DNA of 35,332 nucleotides from assembly GCA_002840355.1 (NCBI GenBank), contig PHAL01000026.1, forward strand, positions 1-35,332. The letters are read 5' to 3'. Each line of letters starts with the position of its first letter. Positions within the stretch are counted from its first letter, which is position 1. The position numbers and the translations under genes are program-made. Below the pieces are notes generated by a model. The model did not search any database. It saw only the letters and a list, made by a program, of their open reading frames with translations, and had not been told where the DNA came from. This document shows positions 14,989 to 25,830 of this stretch, piece by piece. Source of the DNA: Elusimicrobia bacterium HGW-Elusimicrobia-3 (GTDB lineage: Bacteria > Elusimicrobiota > Elusimicrobia > Elusimicrobiales > UBA9959).

Positions 14989-16137
14989 TCAGCTCAGGTG
15001 CGCCAGGATCCTGGCGGCGGCGCGCTCGGCGGCGCCGCGCTCGCCCAGCATCGTCCTCAGGCCTATGAGCTCCTTGCGGGCGGCCTGCATGCGCGGCGGG
15101 TTGTTGATGTAGGAGAAGGCTTCCTGCGCCAGGCCGTCCACCGTGGCGGCCTCCTGTATCAGCTCCTTGACCGCGGGCTTCTTGAGCAGGATATTGACCA
15201 GAGAAATGTACTGCACCTTGGCCACGCGCTTGGCGATGGCGTAGGTGAGCTTCTGCATCTTGTAGGCCACGGCCATGGGCACGCCCAGCAGCGCGTTCTC
15301 CAGCGTGGCGGTGCCGGAGCAGGTGAAAGCGAAGTCCATCTGGGAGCGCAGCTTGTAGTCCTTTTCGCGCACGATCTCGATGTCCTTGGACCAGTACTTC
15401 TCCACGGCCTCGAGCTCGGGGACTATCCGGTCGTCCGGGAATTCCGGCACGGCGAACAGGTAGGCGCGGGCCTTGGGATGAACCTCCTTGATGCGGTAGA
15501 AAGCCTTGAGGAACAGCGGCAGGTGGCGCGATATCTCGGTCTTGCGCGAGCCGGGCAATATGCCTATCTTCCATTCGCCGTCGGCGGGCGGGAAGTCCTT
15601 GGCGGCGGGTTCGGGCATCAGGTCCAGCAGCGGGTGCCCGACGAAAGTGGCGTTGCCTTTTACTTTCTTGTAGATGTCCGCCTCGAACGGGAAGATGACG
15701 AACATCTCCCTGGTCAGCTTGGCCAGCTTGGCGGCGCGGCCGGGGCGGCTGGCCCAGACCTGCGGGCTGATATAGTAGAACGCGGGGATCTTGCGGTGCG
15801 CGGCCAGCCCCAGCACCTGGTGGTTGAAGCCGTAAAAGTCCACGGCTATCACGCAGGCCGGGCGCTTCTCCTCCAGGTAGCGGCGCACTATCTTTATCAG
15901 CTTGAACCAGAGGAAAAAATTCTTGAACGGCTCGGCGAAGCCTACGGCTCCCACCGAGACCAGATTGTAGATGAAATGCGAGGAAACTTCCTGCATGCGC
16001 ACCCCGCCCATGGAGGTGATTGAGATCTCGGGGTCTTTAGCCTGCAGCGCCTTTATCAGGTTGGCGGCGTGCAGGTCGCCGGAGGGGTCGCCGGCTATCA
16101 CCAGAATGTTCTTGTTAGTGGGTGCTGTTTTGGCCAT
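14989..16137 (-). CDS. lpxB: Lipid-A-disaccharide synthase LpxB
   Basis: A 382-residue GT19 glycosyltransferase that joins UDP-2,3-diacylglucosamine and lipid X into the lipid A disaccharide. Characteristic motifs are AGDPSGDLHAANL (15-27), VDFYGFNHQVL, YYISPQVWASRPGRA, FVGHPLLD, LPGSRKTEI and the C-terminal CSGTATLENALLGVPM. It acts peripherally on the inner membrane after LpxI. Its stop is 2 bases before msbA. A 96-base gap with GC-rich inverted repeats separates it from the upstream oxidoreductase gene on the same strand. Confidence 0.96.
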   Translation of the reverse strand: MAKTAPTNKNILVIAGDPSGDLHAANLIKALQAKDPEISITSMGGVRMQEVSSHFIYNLVSVGAVGFAEPFKNFFLWFKLIKIVRRYLEEKRPACVIAVDFYGFNHQVLGLAAHRKIPAFYYISPQVWASRPGRAAKLAKLTREMFVIFPFEADIYKKVKGNATFVGHPLLDLMPEPAAKDFPPADGEWKIGILPGSRKTEISRHLPLFLKAFYRIKEVHPKARAYLFAVPEFPDDRIVPELEAVEKYWSKDIEIVREKDYKLRSQMDFAFTCSGTATLENALLGVPMAVAYKMQKLTYAIAKRVAKVQYISLVNILLKKPAVKELIQEAATVDGLAQEAFSYINNPPRMQAARKELIGLRTMLGERGAAERAAARILAHLS

Positions 16138-16233
16138 AAAATAGGTCGACTGAAAAACTCTGCCGTTTAGTCGCGCCGGCGGAGGCCGGCGTCCTGCGGA
16201 CCGGCTCCCGGCTTGCTCCGGGATGGCGGAAGG

Positions 16234-17304
16234 TCAATGCTTGTCTATGCCGGCGTTCTTGAGGCCTTCTTCCACCAGCATCTTGGTGGCCTTGCCGATA
16301 TCTGAGAGGGCGCCCGCCAGGGATTCGGAGGACTGCTCGGTCTTGGAGCCGGACACTTCGTAGCGGCGCATCTGGTTGGTGATGTCCAGCGCCAGGCGCA
16401 GCGCCTTCAGGCCTTTCTCTCCGCTCGGGGTCGGGGTCTTGGCCGTGCGGATGCAGTCTATGAAGTGGGCGATCTCCTCGCGGATGGGCTGCTTGGGCGC
16501 GAACTTAGGGTAGGTGATCTCTATGTCCCTGAGCGAGTTCACCACCGGGGTCTTCTTGGTGTAGATCTTCAGGCGGGAGCTGACATAGTCCACTGAGATA
16601 TAGGCGTCCTGCTGGTAGATGCGCATGCGGCGGGAGGCTTCCATGGTGGCGCGGCTGGCGGTGATGTCGGCCACGCAGCCGCTCTTGAACTTGATGCGCA
16701 CGTTGGAGATGTCCTCGTGGTTGGACAGCATGCTGGCGCCGATGGCCTCGAAGCTCTCTATCTCGGAGTCTATCATCAGCAGGATGATGTCGAGGTCGTG
16801 TATCATCAGGTCCAGCGTGACGCCGGTGGCGGCCACGCGGGGATCGTACGGTCCCAGGCGCTCTATGGTGACATAGCGCGGGTTCTTCACGTGCTTGAGG
16901 GTCTCCACCACGGCGGCGTTGAAGCGCTCGGAGTGGCCCACCTGCAGCACTACCTTGTTCTTCTCGGAGAGCTCCAGCAGCTTGCGCGCGCCCTCCTCGG
17001 AATTGGTGATCGGCTTCTCCATCAGCACGTGTACGCCGGCCTCGAGGGCCTTGATGCCCAGCTCGGCGTGGTACTCGGTGGGGGCGGCTATCACCAGCGC
17101 GTCCACCTGGGTGAGGAGCTCCTCCACGGTCTTGTAGGCCACGCAGTTATGGCGCCAGGCCAGCACCTGCGCGCGCAGCAGGTTGGGGTCGGAGACGCCC
17201 ACCAGCTCTACTTCCGGCATCATGGAAAGGGTGCGGGTGTGGAAGCCGCCGAGTTTGCCGGCGCCCACTACGCCAAAACGGAGTTTCTTTTCTTGTTCAG
17301 CCAT
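16234..17304 (-). CDS. Gfo/Idh/MocA oxidoreductase of the lipid A cluster type
   Basis: A 356-residue NAD(P)-dependent oxidoreductase. The Rossmann motif is GVVGAGKLGG (11-20) and the family EKP motif is at 96-98 (Lys97). GHSERFNAAV, LDLMIHDLDI, EDISNVRIKFKSGCVADITASRA and DAYISVDY resemble the subgroup found beside lpx genes in many diderms. One studied member of such clusters, GnnA, oxidises UDP-GlcNAc at C3 so that GnnB can add an amine, giving an amide-linked lipid A. No GnnB-type aminotransferase is visible here, so that role is a hypothesis. The ATG has an AAGGA ribosome-binding site. It is the first gene of the lpxB-msbA series. Confidence 0.85.
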   Translation of the reverse strand: MAEQEKKLRFGVVGAGKLGGFHTRTLSMMPEVELVGVSDPNLLRAQVLAWRHNCVAYKTVEELLTQVDALVIAAPTEYHAELGIKALEAGVHVLMEKPITNSEEGARKLLELSEKNKVVLQVGHSERFNAAVVETLKHVKNPRYVTIERLGPYDPRVAATGVTLDLMIHDLDIILLMIDSEIESFEAIGASMLSNHEDISNVRIKFKSGCVADITASRATMEASRRMRIYQQDAYISVDYVSSRLKIYTKKTPVVNSLRDIEITYPKFAPKQPIREEIAHFIDCIRTAKTPTPSGEKGLKALRLALDITNQMRRYEVSGSKTEQSSESLAGALSDIGKATKMLVEEGLKNAGIDKH

Positions 17305-17397
17305 ATGTAGTCCTTAAAACAGACAAAGGGGCGGGATAGTCCGCCTTAATATAGTTATTTTACTAAATATAGCGCCAAGTTTCGGGGCCGGGGGCAT

Positions 17398-17436
17398 AAA
17401 AAAAAGACACGCGCTTTTGGGGCGCGTGCCTTTTTT
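17398..17436 (-). terminator. Terminator of the M16 protease gene
   Basis: Read on the minus strand, a 9-bp GC-rich stem (GGCACGCGC/GCGCGTGTC, one G-T pair) with a 7-base loop is followed by eight T and preceded by six A. It lies about 13 bases after the protease stop. Confidence 0.85.
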
Positions 17437-17448
17437 GGGGCCGCGGGC

Positions 17449-20235
<2,787 letters not shown>

Positions 20236-20286
20236 TAGTCCTCCCGCCGTACCGCCGCCGCGCGGGGGCGCGGCGTTTAAGGATAT

Positions 20287-20316
20287 ATTATGTGATAATA
20301 AGGCCGGCACGGTAAA
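20287..20316 (-). promoter_or_regulatory. Promoter of the M16 protease gene
   Basis: On the minus strand, -35 TTTACC (20316-20311), an 18-base spacer and -10 CATAAT (20292-20287) predict a start near 20280 and a leader of about 45 bases. It lies back to back with the promoter region of the PAS gene. Confidence 0.45.
20291..20299 (+). promoter_or_regulatory. Candidate extended -10 of the PAS-domain gene
   Basis: TGTGATAAT is an extended -10 (TGn plus GATAAT). No -35 is recognisable. It overlaps the divergent M16 promoter, so the two may compete for polymerase. Confidence 0.3.
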
Positions 20317-20364
20317 GCCCCGGCGCCCGCCGAAAATTTATAGAATGGGAGCCGGAGAAAATTT

Positions 20365-21330
20365 ATGGCAAAAAAAACCCCCAAGAAACAGGCCGCCCCC
20401 GCGCAAGCCCGCCTGCTGGCCAGCATCCTGGATTATGTCGGTTCCCCGGTGTTCGCCAAGGACAAGGACCACCGCTGGATCTTCGTGAACAAGGCCTTCT
20501 GCGACTCGCTCGGCTGCGCGCCCGGGGCGCTGCTGGGCAAAAGCGACTACGAGTTCTTCCCCAAGGAGCAGGCCGACGTTTTCTGGGAACGGGACAACGA
20601 GGTCTTCCGCTCCAGGAAAGAGGATCTCAACGAGGAACAGATCTCGTGGCCCGGCGGCGAGCCCCGCACCATACTGACGCGCAAGCGCGTCTTCACCGAC
20701 GCCTCCGGCCGGGACGTGCTGGTGGGCGTGACCAGCGACATCACCGAGCTGAAAAAGGCCAACACCGAGCTGACGATCTTCCGCCGGCTGCTGGAGAGCT
20801 GCAACGACGCCATTTTCATAGTGGACCCGGTCACCGGCGGTTTTATCGACGTCAGCGAGACCGCCTGCCGCAGCCTGGGCTACCGGCGCGAGACGCTGCT
20901 GCGCATGGGCGTGGAAGACGTGCAGGAGGCCGCGGCCGGCCGCGGCGGCTGGAAAAAATTCACGGAGCGTTTCGCCGGCCGGGAAAACGCGATGATCGAG
21001 GGGCGGCACCGCAGGGCCGACGGCACCGCTTTCCCGGTGGAGGTCAGCGTCAGCCGGGCGGAGGTGGCTGGCCGGGTGTATGTGCTGGCCAACGCGCGGG
21101 ATATCACCGAGCGCAAGCGGATGGAGGCGGCCATGAAGGAAGTGGACGACCTGCGCGGCCTGATCCCCATCTGCGCCAAGTGCAAGAAGATACGCGACGA
21201 CAAGGGCTTCTGGGAAAAAGTCGAGACTTACCTGGAGAAGCGCTCGGCGGCGCGCTTTACGCACGGGCTCTGCAAGGACTGCATGAAGGACCTGTACGGC
21301 AAGGAAAACTGGTTCAAGGAAGCGAAGTAG
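20365..21330 (+). CDS. Tandem PAS-domain protein with C-terminal four-cysteine motif, no kinase domain
   Basis: A 321-residue cytoplasmic protein. PAS 1 spans about 15-130 (YVGSPVFAKDKDHRWIFVNKAF, closing GVTSDITELKKA) and PAS 2 about 135-255 (closing ANARDITERKRMEAA). The tail reads LIPICAKCKKIRDDKGFW...FTHGLCKDCMKDLY, giving Cys270, Cys273, Cys303 and Cys306. This conserved C-terminal signature is known at the end of many PAS and response-regulator proteins and looks like a metal-binding module, but its function is not established. No histidine kinase, GGDEF or methyl-accepting domain is present, so output must go through the tail. A GGAG ribosome-binding site precedes the ATG. It converges on the next gene with 3 bases between stops. 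Confidence 0.87.
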   Translation: MAKKTPKKQAAPAQARLLASILDYVGSPVFAKDKDHRWIFVNKAFCDSLGCAPGALLGKSDYEFFPKEQADVFWERDNEVFRSRKEDLNEEQISWPGGEPRTILTRKRVFTDASGRDVLVGVTSDITELKKANTELTIFRRLLESCNDAIFIVDPVTGGFIDVSETACRSLGYRRETLLRMGVEDVQEAAAGRGGWKKFTERFAGRENAMIEGRHRRADGTAFPVEVSVSRAEVAGRVYVLANARDITERKRMEAAMKEVDDLRGLIPICAKCKKIRDDKGFWEKVETYLEKRSAARFTHGLCKDCMKDLYGKENWFKEAK

Positions 21331-21333
21331 CGC

Positions 21334-23316
21334 CTACCATTTCAGGGCTTTCAGCACATTGCGCCGGTCGTCGGACCAGGGCTCCCAGCCCGCCGGCACC
21401 GGCGTTTCGGTCCAGCCCGCCGCCGTCAATTTCGAAAGATAAGGGAGATTTTCCGTCACGACCAGCCATTCCGAGCTGAGCCGGGCCGGGTCCGACGGGT
21501 CGAAAGAGACGGCCTTGTAGCGGGTCTCCAGGCCTGCCGCCCGCGCCGAGAGGGCGATGACGGGGGTTATATCTATGAAGTTGGCCGAGACGTGGAACAG
21601 CATGACGCCGCCTGGCGCCAGGCGCGATTTGTACAAGGCCAGCGCCTCCGTGGTGACCAGGTGGAAAGGCACGGCCCCGCCGGTGAAGGCGTCCAGGTAG
21701 AGCAGGTCGAAGCGCCCGGCCGGCTCCAGCTGCAGGTTCACCCTGGCGTCGCCGGTCACCACGCTCACCCGGGCCTTGCAGGTCTCCAGGAAAGTGAAAT
21801 ACTTGCGCGCTATCATCTCCACGTCGGGGTCCAGCTCGTAGAACACCCACTCCGTCCCCGGCTTCGCGTCGGCGCAGGACACGCCCACGCCCAGGCCCAC
21901 CGCGCCCACCCGCCGGGCCGGGAAGGTGTCGAGCACCTCGCTGACGGGCGACCCCGCGGCGTAGTAGACCGTGGTCCGCAGCTCCGAGCCCGCCGCCAGG
22001 TGCTGTATGCCGTGCACGGTGGCGCCGTGTATGAAGCGGCGCAGGCCGCGCTCCTTGTCGTCCTCCACCCTGTAGACGCCGTAAAAATTGCGCAGCCCGA
22101 AGACGCGGCTCTCGCCCGAGACTTTCATGCCCAGCACGAACAGCCCCGCCAGCAGCACGGCGGCGGCCGCCAGGGTGCGCGGGCCTTTTTCCTTGCCGGC
22201 GGCGTAGGCTACGGCCGCTACCAGCGCGGCGAGGGCTATGTAGAGGTCGGCGAAGCCGAAGGACAGGCGCAGCGCTCCCACCGGCGTGACCAGCGCGGTG
22301 CCGATCACGCCGCCGAGGCCCATCATCAGGTAGTAGCGCGGGGCCAGCGCCGGCGAGCGGGGCCGGGCCAGGTACAGCTCGCGGTGCACCACCAGGCAGG
22401 CGAAGAACAGCGCCCAGTTGAGCAGGGCTATCATCACCGTGGTGACAGGGCTCTGCAGCCGCCACAGCAGCAGCGCTATGACGCCCAGCAGTGAGAACAG
22501 CGCCACGCGCAGCGTGTTGACCTTGAGATCGCGGCCGGAGAAGAGCAGCGCGTAGGAGAGCAGGTAGACGGAGAGCGGCAGCATCCAGGTGAGCGGCATC
22601 GAGGCGGTGGCGGAGCTCTGGTAGCTGGTGACGGCGGCGAGCAGGGCCGAACTGCCGGCGGGCAGCAGCAGCCACAGCAGGTAGCGCGGGCGCTCGTCGG
22701 AAGGGGGCGGCACGGGGGGCGGGGCGCCGCCGGGCGGCAGCAGGCGCAGAGCGGCCAGGAAGAGCCCGGCATAGGCCAGCAAGCCCAGCCGCCAGGCCAG
22801 GGCCGCCCCGCCCAGCGACAGGCGCGGCTCTACGAGGAAGGTGTAGGCCAGCATGCCGGCCAGCGAGCCAGCGTTGGACCAGGCGAAGACGGTGAAAGCG
22901 CGGTGCTTGTCGCTCTCGGACAGCAGGCGGTGGCAGAGCGTGGTGGAGGCCGACAGGATCAGGAACGGCGCCCCGATGAAGAGCAGCAGGCGCCAGAGCA
23001 GGTCCGGCACCGGGCCGGAAAAGACCGGGGAGGGGAAGACGCCGGAGTAGAGCAGGAAGGCGGCGGCCAGGGCCGCCAGGTGCAGCCGCAGTATGGCCCG
23101 CGCGCCCAGCCGCTCGGCCAGCAGCAGTGCCCAGGCGTAGCCGGCCACCAGGACGGCCTGGTAGAAGAGCAGGCAGACGGTCCAGACATAGTAGCTGCCG
23201 CCGAAATGCGGCAGCACGGTGGCGCCGGTCATCAGCTCCAGCTGGAAAAGCAGGGCCGAGCCGAGAAAGGCCGCGCCGTTGAAAATGATCTTTGGAAAGC
23301 TGATCCGGTCCCGCAT
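21334..23316 (-). CDS. Membrane-fused spermidine-synthase-like protein
   Basis: A 660-residue fusion: about 11-13 membrane helices (residues 10-430) followed by a class I methyltransferase/spermidine-synthase-like domain (about 440-640). The nucleotide site has VGLGVG (about 474-478), YELDPD (Glu494) and VTGDAR (Asp523). The catalytic region reads YLDAFTGGAVPFHL rather than the DSTDP motif of true polyamine aminopropyltransferases, so polyamine synthesis is doubtful. The fused family is widespread but its reaction is unknown to me. The true start is the ATG at 23316, overlapping the upstream stop by one base (TGATG), so it is coupled to the acyltransferase gene. That coupling hints at an envelope-lipid role (inference). 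Confidence 0.82.
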   Translation of the reverse strand: MRDRISFPKIIFNGAAFLGSALLFQLELMTGATVLPHFGGSYYVWTVCLLFYQAVLVAGYAWALLLAERLGARAILRLHLAALAAAFLLYSGVFPSPVFSGPVPDLLWRLLLFIGAPFLILSASTTLCHRLLSESDKHRAFTVFAWSNAGSLAGMLAYTFLVEPRLSLGGAALAWRLGLLAYAGLFLAALRLLPPGGAPPPVPPPSDERPRYLLWLLLPAGSSALLAAVTSYQSSATASMPLTWMLPLSVYLLSYALLFSGRDLKVNTLRVALFSLLGVIALLLWRLQSPVTTVMIALLNWALFFACLVVHRELYLARPRSPALAPRYYLMMGLGGVIGTALVTPVGALRLSFGFADLYIALAALVAAVAYAAGKEKGPRTLAAAAVLLAGLFVLGMKVSGESRVFGLRNFYGVYRVEDDKERGLRRFIHGATVHGIQHLAAGSELRTTVYYAAGSPVSEVLDTFPARRVGAVGLGVGVSCADAKPGTEWVFYELDPDVEMIARKYFTFLETCKARVSVVTGDARVNLQLEPAGRFDLLYLDAFTGGAVPFHLVTTEALALYKSRLAPGGVMLFHVSANFIDITPVIALSARAAGLETRYKAVSFDPSDPARLSSEWLVVTENLPYLSKLTAAGWTETPVPAGWEPWSDDRRNVLKALKW

Positions 23317-23957
23317 CAGTTGCCCGCCGCGAGGAGTCTTTCCGCTTCTTCGGTGAGGGCGTTGAGGCTGTTCTCGAGCTCGAGGGCCTTGGCGGCCACG
23401 TCGTCGGCCGGGGATACGAAGATGGGGTCGCCGTACACGGCCTCTATGCGGCCGAAAGGCAGCGGGAACTGGTACTTGTCCCAGCTGCGCAGCACCAGTT
23501 TGCGCGACAGGGCGCAGGCCGCGGGGAGGATGGGGATGCCGGCCTTCTGGGCCGTGAGCACCAGGCCGGGCTGGGCCTTGAAGATGGGGCCCTTGGGGCC
23601 GTCGGGCGTGATAGCTATGGAATAGCCGTCGCGCGCCGCCTTGATCAGGCCGCGCAGGGCCATGACGCTGCCGGAGGAGGTGGAGCCGCGCACGAAAGAG
23701 AAGCCGAAGCGCAGCAGGATGCGGGCCATGTACTCGCCGTCCTTGCTCTTGCTGACCAGGCCGCAGAGGTTCATGCCCCGGTGCAGGTAGATCATCAGCA
23801 CTTCCTGCCGGTGCCACAGGGCGTAGGCGGCCGGCCCGTCGTGCTTTTTGCCTTTGATGTTGATGCGGGAAGTCCTGCCCACCAGCTGCATGTAGAGCCA
23901 GGCCAGGAAGGACAGTACCGCGTGGGCGGGGGAATTATTATAGAGCAGTTCGTTCAT
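23316..23957 (-). CDS. DUF374 lysophospholipid-acyltransferase-like protein (LpxJ type)
   Basis: A 213-residue membrane-associated acyltransferase of the DUF374 group. It shows ALWHRQEVL (His49), LVSKSKDGE (68-75), FVRGSTSSG and ITPDGPKGP (117-124), then SWDKYQFPLPFGR, the standard order for this group. LpxJ of Campylobacterota, a DUF374 protein, adds a secondary acyl chain to lipid A. With lipid A genes nearby and no LpxL/LpxM in view, this is a reasonable late-acyltransferase candidate, but a phospholipid role is equally open. It forms a coupled pair with the spermidine-synthase-like gene. Confidence 0.85.
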   Translation of the reverse strand: MNELLYNNSPAHAVLSFLAWLYMQLVGRTSRINIKGKKHDGPAAYALWHRQEVLMIYLHRGMNLCGLVSKSKDGEYMARILLRFGFSFVRGSTSSGSVMALRGLIKAARDGYSIAITPDGPKGPIFKAQPGLVLTAQKAGIPILPAACALSRKLVLRSWDKYQFPLPFGRIEAVYGDPIFVSPADDVAAKALELENSLNALTEEAERLLAAGN

Positions 23958-24090
23958 TTATTGCGCGTTGGCAGCGGAGTAATTATATACAGAATAAAGC
24001 GCCGAGGTAAACAACCGCCGCGCGGTTCGGCCGGCGAAACGCCCCTGCCGGGGAGACTTTTCCGCCAGTCCGCCCCGGCGGTTGGCGGGC

Positions 24091-24111
24091 ACCTGTCCGA
24101 ACTAACGAAAA
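24091..24111 (+). repeat. Copy 2 of the 21-bp intergenic motif
   Basis: The core is TGTCCGAACTAACGAA, with one mismatch to 2278-2298. It is preceded by a GC palindrome (CCGCCA...TGGCGG, about 24062-24089) and followed by a six-T run. It lies in the 249-base divergent region between the acyltransferase gene and the gene at 24207. Confidence 0.6.
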
Positions 24112-24206
24112 CCCGCCCTTTTTTGATAACATAAACAAAACGGGAACGGGCGATAACTGCGCTTACGTTTCTCAAAGGTTAAGCAGGGGTAAAATAAGGG
24201 GGGAGG

Positions 24207-24839
24207 ATGGTCTATCTTATATTGGGGGCTGTTGCCGCCGTAGCGGTTTTTGCGGCCGTGAAATACGCGCGCGGGCGCAGGGTCAGGGGTATGGCTGCGA
24301 TGGCCGAGGCGGCCGGGCTGCGCCTGGAGGATTTTGGACCGGATCCAAAGCTGCTGGAGGGCACCGCTCTCCCTTTTTTCCTGGATGGCCGTGCGGGCAT
24401 AGGGCGGCTGCTGCTGGACCTGCCACGGGAAGACGGCGCCAAGGCCTGGTATTTCGATTACTCCTGCCTGCTCGGCAGCGGCCAGGGGCAGCGCCGCAAA
24501 CAGGCCACCCTGGCCCTCTTTGAATTCGAAAAAAGCGCTTTCCCGGACTTTCACCTGTCGGCCGCGGGCGAGCCGGAGGAACTGAGCGGGCTCGATCCCG
24601 CCGTCATGGCGGAGCTGCCCGGCTTCCCGGAGGGGGCCAGGCTTTACGGCAGGGACCAGGCCGCGCTGAAGAAATATTTTAATCCGGAAATAGCGGCCTG
24701 TTTCTGCGCGCATCCCGGCTGGAGCGCGCAGGGCGCGGGACGCTGGCTGGTCCTCTACAGGGGCCTCGACCTGGCCAGCCCGTCCCGGTACCGGGACTTT
24801 ATGGCCGAAGCGCTTGGCCTGGCTTATAACCTGGCGTAA
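24207..24839 (+). CDS. Membrane-anchored protein of unknown function
   Basis: A 210-residue protein with one N-terminal membrane helix (residues 2-18) followed by RGRRVRG, a positive stop-transfer segment that places the rest in the cytoplasm. The domain contains AWYFDYSCLLGSGQGQRRKQATLALFEF and later FPDFHLSAAGEPEEL, a layout seen in widespread conserved hypothetical proteins whose function is unknown. A GGGGGGAGG stretch directly abuts the ATG with no spacer, so translation from this ATG is not optimal; an in-frame TTG at 24222 would remove much of the anchor and is less likely. A candidate -10 (TAAAAT, 24190-24195) is close to the start. It is followed by a terminator. Confidence 0.7.
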   Translation: MVYLILGAVAAVAVFAAVKYARGRRVRGMAAMAEAAGLRLEDFGPDPKLLEGTALPFFLDGRAGIGRLLLDLPREDGAKAWYFDYSCLLGSGQGQRRKQATLALFEFEKSAFPDFHLSAAGEPEELSGLDPAVMAELPGFPEGARLYGRDQAALKKYFNPEIAACFCAHPGWSAQGAGRWLVLYRGLDLASPSRYRDFMAEALGLAYNLA

Positions 24840-24862
24840 GCGCTCCCGCCGGGCAGAGTGAA

Positions 24863-24901
24863 AAAAGTGAAACCGCCGGGTAATCCCGGCGGTTTCCTTT
24901 T
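24863..24901. terminator. Bidirectional terminator ending the lpxI operon and the gene at 24207
   Basis: A 12-bp stem GAAACCGCCGGG/CCCGGCGGTTTC with a TAAT loop. The plus side ends in CTTTT and the minus side in ACTTTTTT. Confidence 0.88.
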
Positions 24902-24993
24902 GGCGGAAGGGGGCGGCAAAAGCTCGAGAGCGGTCGCTTGAAAACGGGCCCGGGAGCCGGGCGGCGGGCTTAAGGCGGCCGAGTTGATGCCGC

Positions 24994-25830
24994 CTAACGG
25001 CCGAACGAGGCGTCGTCGGCGCCGAGCACGGTGACGCCCGTCTCTTTGGCGGCGGCCAGGAATTCTTCCATGCCGAGTATCAGCGTCTTGCCGGCCTCGA
25101 GCACCAGCGTGGAGGCGCCGGCTTCCTTCATCACGTGCAGGGTGCGCGCGCCGGCCACCGGCAGGTCGAAGCGCATGTCCTGGCCGGGGCGGGCCACTTT
25201 CACCACGGTCAGGGCCGAGCCGCCGCGGCCGGCGGTGAGCCGCCCGGCGCGGCGTATGCACTCGTCGGTGCCTTCCATGCCCTCGGCGGCTATCACGGTC
25301 TGGTCGCGCAGCACCACGGTGAGCCCTATGTCCAGGGCCGAGATGGCCTTGGCCGCCCGCCAGCCGTAGGCGGCGGTCTTGAGCGTGTCGGCGTCCAGTT
25401 TTTTGCCTGTGACCAGGCCCGGCTTGATCAGCAGGTGGCCGAGCAGCGTGGCGGAGCTGACTATCTCGATGCCGTCCTTGGCGAGCTCCTCGGCCACGGC
25501 GGTGAAGATGGCCCCGGCCTTCTTGTCGCGCAATTTGAACAGCAGCCTGGCCGCGCGCAGGTCCGGCACTATGCCGCCGAAGATGTTGACGTGCGGGATC
25601 TGCCCCACCATCAGGGCCTTGTGCACGCCGCCGTCGCGCAGGAAGTCTATGGGGCCGCCCACATTGCCGAGGCGGAACCAGCGGGTCTGCGCGGCGTACT
25701 GCTCTATCTCTTTGGGGGTGATGTCGTGCAGGCCGACGACATAGACGTCGAGGCCGGCCTTCTTGGCCTCGGCCGCGAACAGCAGCGGGAAGCTCCCGCC
25801 GCCGGCTATCAGGCCTATTTTTTCGGCCAT
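24994..25830 (-). CDS. lpxI: UDP-2,3-diacylglucosamine pyrophosphatase LpxI
   Basis: A 278-residue DUF1009-family hydrolase that cleaves UDP-2,3-diacylglucosamine to lipid X and UMP, replacing LpxH. Signatures are IGLIAGGGSFPLLFA (5-19), VVGLHDIT, RLGNVGGPIDFLRDGGV, AAEGMEGTDECIRRAG and KVARPGQDMRFDLPVAG. The closing segment has the Glu/Gly-rich LVLEAGKTLIL strand. It starts one base inside the lpxA stop (TAATG), so translation is coupled. It is the last gene of the operon and precedes a terminator. Confidence 0.95.
   Translation of the reverse strand: MAEKIGLIAGGGSFPLLFAAEAKKAGLDVYVVGLHDITPKEIEQYAAQTRWFRLGNVGGPIDFLRDGGVHKALMVGQIPHVNIFGGIVPDLRAARLLFKLRDKKAGAIFTAVAEELAKDGIEIVSSATLLGHLLIKPGLVTGKKLDADTLKTAAYGWRAAKAISALDIGLTVVLRDQTVIAAEGMEGTDECIRRAGRLTAGRGGSALTVVKVARPGQDMRFDLPVAGARTLHVMKEAGASTLVLEAGKTLILGMEEFLAAAKETGVTVLGADDASFGR

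Noticed and set aside
14987-15574. Possible 196-residue N-terminal extension of MsbA
   Set aside because: The extension overlaps lpxB in another frame and shows no domain; the ATG at 14986 fits the family start and operon spacing.
23317-23817. Possible N-terminal extension of the spermidine-synthase-like protein
   Set aside because: It overlaps the DUF374 gene in another frame; the TGATG junction gives a natural start.
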